From: Eubacterium sp.
GTDB taxonomy: Bacteria; Bacillota; Clostridia; Lachnospirales; Lachnospiraceae
Assembly: GCA_024697885.1 (NCBI GenBank)
Contig: JAILSA010000295.1
Coordinates: 1-10,773 of the forward strand
Direction: 5' to 3'
Length of the DNA stretch: 10,773 nt
Of the stretch, positions 1-5,365 are shown piece after piece. The notes beneath the pieces were generated by a model. That model made no database searches. It was not told the DNA's origin and was given only the letters and a program-made list of their open reading frames with translations. The position numbers and the translations under genes were made by a program. Within the stretch, counting starts at the first letter, position 1, and the number at the start of each line of letters is the position of its first letter.

Positions 1-61
1 ACTCCTCTGCCTGACTTCTAATCTTGTCCTGAATTTTCTCTTCCCATCTATTTTCACTCAT
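1..61 (-). CDS. Partial gene downstream of the ECF sigma factor (possible anti-sigma factor), 5' end only
   Basis: An open frame starts at the ATG at 61-59 and runs off the window edge after 20 codons, reading MSENRWEEKIQDKIRSQAEE. Its start overlaps the sigma factor stop codon: the bases ATGAGTGA hold both the new ATG and the sigma gene's TGA. A GGAAGTG stretch upstream can serve as ribosome binding site. Genes directly behind ECF sigma genes, translationally coupled like this, often encode the cognate anti-sigma factor, which is the inferred role here. The visible N-terminus is short, charged and hydrophilic, which would fit the cytoplasmic part of such a protein. It shows no diagnostic motif, so the family is unknown. 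Confidence 0.55.
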   Translation of the reverse strand, partial: MSENRWEEKIQDKIRSQAEE

Positions 62-584
62 GAAAATCACTTCCTTCCTGGGCCTCTAAAACCTTTCGCA
101 ACTTGGCAAAGGCCCGACTCTTTATGGATCGAACACTGCCATCTGCCTTGCCAATAGCCCCTGCAATCTCACCGCTTGTGTAGCCGGCAAAGACGGACAG
201 GGTCACCACCAGGCGTTCCTCCTCATTTAGATGGTCCAAAAGTTCTGCCAACTCCGACTGGCCATAGCCAGCCTCCTCAGTTGCCTCCTCTCCCAAGGAT
301 TCATCTTCCAGATAGAAACTTTTGCCCTTCATAGCCTTTCTCGCCTCATTGGCTGTAATCTGAAAAATCCAACTCTTAAAAGAAGAATCCTTGCGGAGTT
401 TTCTCAGACCCTCGTAGGCCCGAACCACTGCTTCACTGACCACATCTTCCGCCGCATGTGAATTCCTAGTCATACACAGGGCAAAACGGTAGAGGTCCTT
501 ATAATATTTTTCGTAGAGCCTGGCAAAAGCATGGGGATCCCCCTTCTTGGCCTGCCCTACCAACATCCATTCCATATTTGTCAT
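54..584 (-). CDS. ECF-type RNA polymerase sigma factor (sigma-70 family)
   Basis: This 176-residue protein has the usual size and layout of an extracytoplasmic-function sigma factor. Region 2 spans about residues 10-85 (DPHAFARLYEKYYKDLYRFA, then AAEDVVSEAVVRAY, which resembles the conserved AEDvvqevFl segment that contacts core polymerase and the -10 element). Region 4 spans about residues 110-168, with a helix-turn-helix around YTSGEIAGAIGKADGSVRS followed by a basic SRAFAKLRK helix that would read the -35 element. Region 3 is absent, as expected. Two upstream in-frame ATGs exist, but the ATG at 584-582 is preferred: AGAGG at 594-598 lies 9 bases before it, while the ATG at 593-591 abuts that site. 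The next gene overlaps its stop. The signal sensed is unknown. The promoter region looks like an ECF target, which suggests autoregulation. Confidence 0.92.
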   Translation of the reverse strand: MTNMEWMLVGQAKKGDPHAFARLYEKYYKDLYRFALCMTRNSHAAEDVVSEAVVRAYEGLRKLRKDSSFKSWIFQITANEARKAMKGKSFYLEDESLGEEATEEAGYGQSELAELLDHLNEEERLVVTLSVFAGYTSGEIAGAIGKADGSVRSIKSRAFAKLRKVLEAQEGSDFHE

Positions 585-614
585 AAAATTCATCCTCTGC
601 ATATATGTGAGTTA

Positions 615-634
615 TGTAAACTAGCCACTTTACA
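615..634. repeat. Inverted repeat TGTAAA-8-TTTACA in the sigma factor leader
   Basis: Perfect 6-bp arms TGTAAA and TTTACA are separated by 8 bases. The repeat lies between the predicted -10 element and the sigma gene start, so it could be an operator or a weak leader hairpin. The arms are AT-rich and short, so chance is possible. Confidence 0.3.
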
Positions 635-637
635 CTT

Positions 638-668
638 ATTAGACTATCCTAGTGGCCAAAGTGTTGCA
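638..668 (-). promoter_or_regulatory. Possible ECF-type promoter of the sigma factor operon
   Basis: On the minus strand a TGCAAC element (668-663) is followed, after 17 bases, by AGTC within AGTCTAAT (645-638). This resembles the -35 AAC and -10 CGTC pattern of promoters read by ECF sigma factors in Firmicutes, and it would fit self-activation by the sigma factor encoded downstream. The same stretch also fits a weak sigma-A promoter (TTGCAA, 17 bases, TAGTCT), so the assignment is not secure. Transcription would start near 631, giving a leader of about 45 bases. Confidence 0.45.
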
Positions 669-686
669 AGTTTTTTACATTTTTTC

Positions 687-717
687 AAAAAAAGAGCGCC
701 TGTCATTTAGGCGCCCT
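687..717 (-). terminator. Intrinsic terminator after the symporter gene
   Basis: On the minus strand the sequence AGGGCGCCU, a 7-base loop and AGGCGCUCU form a 9-bp stem (with one G-U pair), followed directly by a run of seven U's (693-687). It lies 20 bases past the symporter stop codon and separates that transcription unit from the ECF sigma operon. Confidence 0.9.
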
Positions 718-737
718 GTCATATCAAAATATTCTGC

Positions 738-2135
738 TTATAATTTTATGATTCCACCTGAAGTCAAAAAGAGGATACAGAGTAAAATAGGAACGATGAA
801 TTTTACCATTACAACGTATAACTTTTCCCTGCCGAACTTCTCCCCGTTTTTGGTGACCTCCTCCACAATGGTCTTTGGCTTGAGAACCCAGCCAATCATG
901 ATGCAGGTTCCAATGGCCAAAATCGGCATGAGAAGGTTATTACTAATATAATCCAAAACATCCAGAATCTGACCTGTATTTCCATTTGGCATTGGGAACT
1001 CAATGTAAAAAATGCTGTAGCCCAGGGCAACAATGGTTCCCATAATCAGGGTAAAGATTCCCGCCACAACTACTACCTTTTTTCTCTTCCACTTAAACCT
1101 GTCAATAAAGCCTGCCACAATGGCCTCTAGCAGAGACACGGAACTGGTAATAGCAGCGAAAAGTACCGTCAGGAAGAAGATAACTCCCACTACCTTCCCC
1201 GCCACTCCCATGCTGGCAAGTACCTTTGGCATAATGACAAACATAAGGGAGGGACCAGATTTTTCCATGCCCTCAGGTCCCATAAATACCAGGACAGATG
1301 GGATAATCATAGCACCTGCCAAGAGGGCAATCAGGGTATCGAAAATCTCGATTTTGCCCACGGCCCCAGCCACATCCGCATCATCATTCAGGTAGGAACC
1401 GTAAGAAATCATAATACCCATGGCCACGCTGATGCTGTAAAAGAGCTGGCCCATGGCATCGATTACGGTGGTCACCACCTGCTTAAAGGTAAGACTTGAA
1501 AAATCAATGGAAATGTAACCTAGGAACCCATCAATTCCGCTTCTCTCCACTCCACTTGGGTCTGTGCCGTGGATGGTCAGGGAAAAAATAACGATTCCAA
1601 CAATCAATACAACAAGGGCTGGCATAAGAATTTTAGACATCTTCTCAATGCCCTTATTTACTCCAAAGTAAACCACTAAAATGGTGGCAAACAAAAAGAT
1701 ACAGTTAAATATAATCGCTGAACCCGGATCTGAAATAGCCCCTACAAAGTAGTCATCTCTTGTGGCTGCAATCTCGTCTCCTGTCAAAAATACAATCAAA
1801 TATTTTAATACCCAACCGCCGATTACACAGTAGTAGGGTAAAATCATCATAGGGATAATCTGGGCCATATATCCCAACCAGCCAAAGGACTTGTTCAGAC
1901 TAGAATAGGCTGTCAGCTGACTCTGCTTGGTCTTTCTTCCGATTCCGATTTCGCTGGTTAAAAGGGTAAAACCAAAGGTTAAAACCAAAATGATGTAAAT
2001 TAAAATGAATAATCCCCCACCATCCTTAGCCGCCAGGTAGGGGAATCTCCATATGTTACCCAGGCCCACAGCAGAACCTGCTGCCGCCAAAATAAATCCA
2101 AGTGAACTTGAAAATGAACTTCTTTTCTTTGCCAT
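738..2135 (-). CDS. Sodium-dependent transporter, neurotransmitter:sodium symporter (NSS/SNF) family
   Basis: This 465-residue membrane protein belongs to the LeuT-fold NSS family, which in bacteria mostly imports amino acids or related amines together with Na+. The signature is at the N-terminus: GFILAAAGSAVGLGNIWRFP (residues 13-32), the unwound first helix that binds sodium and substrate, followed by YLAAKDGGG. Later segments match the family, including YSISVAMGIMISYGSY around helix 6 and AITSSVSLLEAI around helix 8. The length fits the shorter bacterial members, which usually have about eleven helices. The start is supported by AGGAG (2144-2148) 8 bases upstream. It lies 24 bp after the diguanylate cyclase gene and is followed by a terminator, so it is probably the last gene of the riboswitch-controlled unit. 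The substrate cannot be read from the sequence. Confidence 0.93.
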   Translation of the reverse strand: MAKKRSSFSSSLGFILAAAGSAVGLGNIWRFPYLAAKDGGGLFILIYIILVLTFGFTLLTSEIGIGRKTKQSQLTAYSSLNKSFGWLGYMAQIIPMMILPYYCVIGGWVLKYLIVFLTGDEIAATRDDYFVGAISDPGSAIIFNCIFLFATILVVYFGVNKGIEKMSKILMPALVVLIVGIVIFSLTIHGTDPSGVERSGIDGFLGYISIDFSSLTFKQVVTTVIDAMGQLFYSISVAMGIMISYGSYLNDDADVAGAVGKIEIFDTLIALLAGAMIIPSVLVFMGPEGMEKSGPSLMFVIMPKVLASMGVAGKVVGVIFFLTVLFAAITSSVSLLEAIVAGFIDRFKWKRKKVVVVAGIFTLIMGTIVALGYSIFYIEFPMPNGNTGQILDVLDYISNNLLMPILAIGTCIMIGWVLKPKTIVEEVTKNGEKFGREKLYVVMVKFIVPILLCILFLTSGGIIKL

Positions 2136-2159
2136 TACTAACTCTCCTCTTTTGCAGGC

Positions 2160-3170
2160 CTAGAGACCTACGACTTTATTTTTTCCTGACCTCTTGCCCT
2201 GATAGAGTCGGTCATCCGCCGCCTGCACCCACTTGTTGATGGATGAGATTTGGCCTCTTTCCGAAACCCCCAGGGTAACTGTCACCTTAAGCTTCTGGCC
2301 CTCAAATTCAAATTCTGTATTCTGAATAGCTCCTCGCAGAGCTTCCATTTTTTCATAAAAATCTGTATTTTCCACTGCCAGAAGTAAAAACTCCTCTCCA
2401 CCCCAGCGAGAAATAATCATATCACCACACCTAGTCCTCATAATCATTGCCATTTTTTTCAAAACATAGTCTCCCGCATTATGTCCATACTCATCGTTTA
2501 TGAACTTAAAATCATCTATGTCCATAATGGCCATGACACCGCTCTCCTCACTTACGGCCTCCTCTAACCGTTCCATCATATAATGGCGGTTGTAGAGCCC
2601 CGTCAGCTTGTCCATGTAGCTCATCTCTTTTAATTTTTCCTCAGAGACAATTATATCATTAATAATTATCTTGGTGTAAAAAATCAAGAAGGAGCACACA
2701 GACAGGGTATTTACCAGGCAGAAAATCAGGGCATAGGTTTTGTTCTCGGGATAAATTGGTCCATGAATAAGGGAATAGATCCCCGAGACCAGACAAATGG
2801 TGAGAATAATTGCGCTAATAAGTCCTGATCCAACTCTTTTGCTTTTAATCTTGTAGGCCAGGTAGTTGATGTAGTAAACAATAGGAATCAGAGAAAGGGC
2901 ATAGAGATGAAAGCCATACTTGTAACCCATGCAGACTGTGGTCACTCCCATATAAATGGTAATCCAGCCATAGATCATCAGAGCATAGTAGTATAATTTC
3001 ATTGTTCTGATAAGATAGTATCCCAGCAAATAAACACATATGGTGGGGATGCTAAAATATACCAGAAACCAGGCCTGGCTTATGTAAAAAAATACCATCA
3101 TGAAAATAACAAAGCCCAGCAATACGGTATTGACAATTTTTGAAATTTTTACTGTTTTTGCAATATCCAT
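2160..3170 (-). CDS. Membrane-bound diguanylate cyclase (GGDEF domain)
   Basis: The protein (336 residues) should make cyclic di-GMP from two GTP. Residues about 12-167 hold several hydrophobic segments with short loops, consistent with five or six membrane helices and no recognised sensor fold. A short linker (IVSEEKLKEMSYMDK) leads into a GGDEF domain from about residue 185, with DKLTGLYNR at 187-195, MDIDDFKFINDEYGH at 216-230 and the active-site motif GGEEF at 257-261, a form compatible with activity. An Arg-x-x-Asp (R247, D250) lies just upstream, but six residues separate it from GGEEF rather than the usual five, so an inhibitory I-site is uncertain. The ATG at 3170 is chosen over a GTG nine bases upstream because AAGGGG (3179-3184) is 8 bases from it. 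The gene lies 48 bp after the HExxH protein gene, downstream of a c-di-GMP riboswitch. Confidence 0.93.
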   Translation of the reverse strand: MDIAKTVKISKIVNTVLLGFVIFMMVFFYISQAWFLVYFSIPTICVYLLGYYLIRTMKLYYYALMIYGWITIYMGVTTVCMGYKYGFHLYALSLIPIVYYINYLAYKIKSKRVGSGLISAIILTICLVSGIYSLIHGPIYPENKTYALIFCLVNTLSVCSFLIFYTKIIINDIIVSEEKLKEMSYMDKLTGLYNRHYMMERLEEAVSEESGVMAIMDIDDFKFINDEYGHNAGDYVLKKMAMIMRTRCGDMIISRWGGEEFLLLAVENTDFYEKMEALRGAIQNTEFEFEGQKLKVTVTLGVSERGQISSINKWVQAADDRLYQGKRSGKNKVVGL

Positions 3171-3184
3171 AGGCCCCACCCCTT

Positions 3185-3217
3185 AACGAATGGCTTACTA
3201 CTGCAGTAGAATCCGTT
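3185..3217. repeat. Palindrome and flanking inverted arms between the HExxH gene and the diguanylate cyclase gene
   Basis: The 12-bp perfect palindrome CTACTGCAGTAG (3198-3209) is flanked by AACGAAT (3185-3191) and ATCCGTT (3211-3217), which pair on the minus-strand RNA if a G-U pair is allowed. The structure ends one base before the AAGGGG ribosome binding site of the diguanylate cyclase gene, so it might affect translation or RNA stability there. It has no U-run and is not a terminator. Confidence 0.35.
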
Positions 3218-3218
3218 C

Positions 3219-3737
3219 TCACTGTAGTTTTATATCTAACTTGCTTCCCTTTATACCAGTGGCATCTCTGGCCTTTTTCTCCTGATCGTACTGGTCCGAA
3301 TTGTACTTGATCTGGGTCGTAGTCAAGCCACCGGATACATAAGGTCTCCCACACTCGGGACAGATGGCTGTCTTGATCTGAACAGAAGCTCGGATCACCT
3401 TGCCGTCATTGACCTCGGCCTTATCGTAGGCATTGGTCACATGCTCCTGCTCATGGGCACGAACCCTGGTCCCTGCTGCCTCTGGAGAAATATGGGCTGC
3501 CGACTTAAAGGACACATTCTCATCGGAACCGTCCTGGTACTTGCGGTTCTTACAGGTTTCACACTCTATGGTACCTGAGTGCTCTAGGGTCTTTATATCT
3601 CCCTGACTCATGCCCGCTCGCCTGGCTTCCGTTACCGTTCCAATATGCTCCACCTCTGCCCTGACCTCCGGCGTGGCCGAGGTTTTCGGAGAATACTTAC
3701 CATAGCTTGAACTAGGTCCAATAGGATTTATTGTCAT
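3219..3737 (-). CDS. SprA-related putative metalloprotease-like protein with HExxH motif
   Basis: This 172-residue protein resembles the SprA-related family (putative metalloproteases, function largely uncharacterised). The shared core is the segment RKYQDGSDENVSFKSAAHIS (66-85) followed by HEQEH at 95-99, which fits the HExxH zinc-protease consensus. Two CxxC pairs (C59/C62 and C126/C129) could form a separate metal site. No signal peptide or membrane helix is visible, and the N-terminus (about residues 1-50) is low in hydrophobic residues. Peptidase activity is inferred from the motif only. The ATG at 3737 is chosen because AAAAGGGG (3747-3754) lies 9 bases upstream; a TTG three codons earlier lies inside the spacer. 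It is the first gene after a c-di-GMP-I riboswitch and terminator, so its expression is probably tied to c-di-GMP. The diguanylate cyclase gene follows 48 bp later. Confidence 0.75.
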   Translation of the reverse strand: MTINPIGPSSSYGKYSPKTSATPEVRAEVEHIGTVTEARRAGMSQGDIKTLEHSGTIECETCKNRKYQDGSDENVSFKSAAHISPEAAGTRVRAHEQEHVTNAYDKAEVNDGKVIRASVQIKTAICPECGRPYVSGGLTTTQIKYNSDQYDQEKKARDATGIKGSKLDIKLQ

Positions 3738-3780
3738 ACAAACCAACCCCTTTTATACTGTGGTTCAACTCAGCATTTTC

Positions 3781-3809
3781 ATTGTATCACCATAAGAAAA
3801 AAACCTCAA
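3781..3809 (-). promoter_or_regulatory. Possible sigma-A promoter downstream of the riboswitch terminator
   Basis: On the minus strand TTGAGG (3809-3804) and TACAAT (3786-3781) are separated by exactly 17 bases. These match the sigma-A consensus at 4 of 6 and 5 of 6 positions. If used, transcription would start near 3774 and bypass the riboswitch terminator, giving basal expression of the HExxH gene. Confidence 0.45.
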
Positions 3810-3822
3810 CGCTTGTCCCGGT

Positions 3823-3852
3823 AAAAAAACGCACCGCTATTTCTAGCGATGC
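3823..3852 (-). terminator. Intrinsic terminator, expression platform of the c-di-GMP riboswitch
   Basis: On the minus strand GCAUCGCUA, a GAAA tetraloop and UAGCGGUGC form a 9-bp stem with one U-G pair, followed by G and seven U's (3829-3823). It begins directly where the aptamer's closing helix ends and lies about 85 bases before the HExxH gene. It is therefore the likely switching element, and it may also end read-through transcripts from the transporter operon upstream. Confidence 0.88.
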
Positions 3853-3938
3853 AAATCAACAAGCAACTGGCTGACATTTTACAGTCCCTATAGTTTTGCG
3901 TCACCGACTTTCGACGATTTTGCCCATTATTCTTATTT
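3853..3938 (-). promoter_or_regulatory. Cyclic di-GMP-I (GEMM-I) riboswitch aptamer
   Basis: Read on the minus strand, this stretch carries the class I c-di-GMP aptamer pattern in order: GGGCAAA (3925-3919); a hairpin capped by a GAAA tetraloop, CGAAAG (3913-3908); GACGCAAA (3902-3895); AGGGACU (3889-3883); and GUCAGCCAGUUGC (3875-3863). A closing helix can form between AAAUAAGAA (3938-3930) and UUGUUGAUUU (3862-3853), with a bulge and a mismatch. The first hairpin pairs AUCGUC with GUCGGU around the tetraloop, with one U-U mismatch. A strong promoter lies just upstream and an intrinsic terminator directly downstream, so the layout is a complete transcriptional riboswitch. The regulated genes are the SprA-related HExxH gene and probably the diguanylate cyclase and symporter. 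Class I switches with this layout are often OFF switches, but direction cannot be proved here. Confidence 0.87.
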
Positions 3939-3944
3939 ATAATT

Positions 3945-3973
3945 ATTATACGCTGAAAAAAGCCCTGACGCAA
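3945..3973 (-). promoter_or_regulatory. Sigma-A promoter driving the riboswitch transcript
   Basis: On the minus strand TTGCGT (3973-3968) and a perfect TATAAT (3950-3945) are separated by 17 bases. The predicted start near 3938 coincides with the 5' arm of the aptamer's closing helix. The -35 element overlaps the first codons left of the plus-strand pdxT remnant. Confidence 0.75.
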
Positions 3974-4121
3974 GGAGATAATTCTGGCTATTGTTAATGG
4001 ATGTATTGTGGGAGTAGAATACAAAAATCAAATTGGTCTCTCCTTTCATCCAGAGTTAACCAGTGATACAAGAATACATGAATACTTTGTAAAAAAAGCA
4101 CTAGATTACCACTCACAGTGA
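3969..4121 (+). pseudogene. pdxT: C-terminal remnant of pdxT (pyridoxal 5'-phosphate synthase glutaminase subunit)
   Basis: This is the only coding trace on the plus strand. After an in-frame TGA at 3966-3968 a frame of 50 codons reads ILAIVNGCIVGVEYK from 3981, then IGLSFHPELTSDTRIHEYFV, and ends at TGA (4119-4121). This matches the C-terminal end of PdxT, the class I glutamine amidotransferase that feeds ammonia to PdxS in vitamin B6 synthesis. The His and Glu of FHPEL belong to its Cys-His-Glu triad. The N-terminal three quarters, including the nucleophile Cys, are missing, and no start codon or ribosome binding site is visible. No pdxS or further pdxT sequence was found in the window. The piece is a decayed or recombined fragment, probably left by a deletion, and is now antisense to the surrounding genes. 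Confidence 0.75.
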
Positions 4122-4149
4122 GCAAGTTCGATCATAAGACAGGACATTT

Positions 4150-5364
4150 TTAAGAATTTTTCTTTACCAGCCTTTTAGCAACCCCCCTGCTTTGATCCGC
4201 CAGCATTGCCACCCCAAATACAATAGAGATTGCCGTAACCACCACACTGCATATCAACAAGTTCTGATGGCCCCAAAACTCCAGCAAGGCTCCACTGATA
4301 AAGGATGCCACTGCCTCCCCGATTCCCATGGAAGCCACATTGATAAAGGACATTCCCTTTACCACATCCTCCTTTGGCAAAAACTCCTGAACCAGGTAGA
4401 GGGATGCCGCATAGTAAAGAGACATTCCACCTAACTCAAACAATTCTCCGAGAATCATGAGAGAGACCGTAGGGGCAAAGGTAACTGCTGCCACCCGCAG
4501 GGTACAAAAAACACTGCAGCATAACATCAACTGCTCTATGGAAAATCTCTTCCTCAACTTAGTAATAAATATGGCCGCAGGAATTTCAGAGAGGGCCAGG
4601 ACAAAATTGGCTATACCATATTCTCCTGCGCCTCCGCCTAGGGCCACAAATTTGTCGATCAAAAAAGTTCCATTCAAGGTGAATCCAAAAAAAATAAAAA
4701 CACATTCTAGCAAATAAAACATATACTTGTGGTAATGGGTGAGAAGGTAAAAACTGCTATGCGAGCTCTGGAGGCTCTCACTCTCCTCTGTTTTTTCCAC
4801 TTCCTTCACTGGGTCGATCCAAAGACCGATTGCAATGAAAATAAGGGTAAATGCAATCTGAACCAGCAGGATTTTGTCATTGCCATACCGATCCGCCACA
4901 AATCCCAAGCCCACACAGGCAATGGCCCAGGCAAAAGACCCCGACGCTCTTGAGGCCCCGTAGTGAAAGGTCCGTCCGCTGTCTAAATGCTTTAGAGACA
5001 AGGATTCAATTAAGGGACAAATACAGTTAACCGTAGCTCCATATAGGATAAAAATAACAATTGCTCGCACAAAAGATGAATCGGCTACATAGAGGCTAAA
5101 GGCGGCTCCTATGCTAATCACCGCCATAATTTCCATGGCAACTTTCAAGGTGTACTTTCCCGGATGCTTGTCACAGTATATGGCAATGGCCGACTGAAAT
5201 ACAATTACCGCCAGGTACTTGACTCCACTTAGCAGACCTATTTGTATTCCACTAAATCCCTTGTCCTCTAGAATAGGGGTGAGAAAAGCCATACCCGCAG
5301 CTGCCAACAGCCAATAGGCACCCTGTAGCAGGCAATATTTAATTGTTAATTTTTTTTCATGCAT
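4150..5364 (-). CDS. Major facilitator superfamily transporter (LacY/nucleoside-permease-like MFS_1)
   Basis: The 404-residue protein has about twelve hydrophobic segments in two halves, split by a charged loop near residues 185-205 (VKEVEKTEESESLQSSHSS). The N-terminal half contains YGASRASGSFAWA (135-147) and GFVADRYG (154-161). These resemble the GxxRxxGSxG-type segment of the MFS_1-like group that includes LacY and nucleoside:proton symporters. It therefore should move a small solute with protons. Direction and substrate are not visible. It begins one base after the cyclodeaminase-family stop codon. The nearest AGGAG-like site is about 18 bases upstream, so translation probably relies on coupling to the upstream gene. 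No strong terminator directly follows; the first good one in this direction is that of the riboswitch, about 300 bases on. Co-expression suggests it handles the substrate or product of the enzyme encoded before it. Confidence 0.88.
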   Translation of the reverse strand: MHEKKLTIKYCLLQGAYWLLAAAGMAFLTPILEDKGFSGIQIGLLSGVKYLAVIVFQSAIAIYCDKHPGKYTLKVAMEIMAVISIGAAFSLYVADSSFVRAIVIFILYGATVNCICPLIESLSLKHLDSGRTFHYGASRASGSFAWAIACVGLGFVADRYGNDKILLVQIAFTLIFIAIGLWIDPVKEVEKTEESESLQSSHSSFYLLTHYHKYMFYLLECVFIFFGFTLNGTFLIDKFVALGGGAGEYGIANFVLALSEIPAAIFITKLRKRFSIEQLMLCCSVFCTLRVAAVTFAPTVSLMILGELFELGGMSLYYAASLYLVQEFLPKEDVVKGMSFINVASMGIGEAVASFISGALLEFWGHQNLLICSVVVTAISIVFGVAMLADQSRGVAKRLVKKNS

Positions 5365-5365
5365 A

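Noticed and set aside
624..656. GCCACT/AGTGGC inverted repeat around the sigma promoter -10 region
   Set aside because: Arms are only 6 bp and 21 bases apart, and they compete with the closer TGTAAA dyad; not distinguishable from chance.
1033..1395. Plus-strand open frame of 120 codons opposite the symporter gene
   Set aside because: It is a shadow of the NSS gene; it is rich in Thr/Ala/Ile from antisense codons, lacks a ribosome binding site and matches no family. The same holds for other plus-strand frames at 652-951, 4192-4953, 5919-6584, 7108-7326, 8101-8310 and 9266-9553.
3052..3354. Minus-strand open frame of 100 codons spanning the end of the HExxH gene and the start of the cyclase gene
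   Set aside because: It overlaps two well-supported genes in another frame and shows no domain or ribosome binding site.
3806..4024. Minus-strand open frame of 72 codons
   Set aside because: It runs through the riboswitch promoter, aptamer and terminator, has no recognisable domain, and its composition looks random; the RNA element explains the region better.
4091..4120. CTCACAGTGAG dyad near a run of seven A's as a terminator after the MFS gene
   Set aside because: The dyad leaves a one-base loop, and the U-run on the minus strand is not directly preceded by a stable stem. The A-run is explained by lysine codons of the pdxT remnant.
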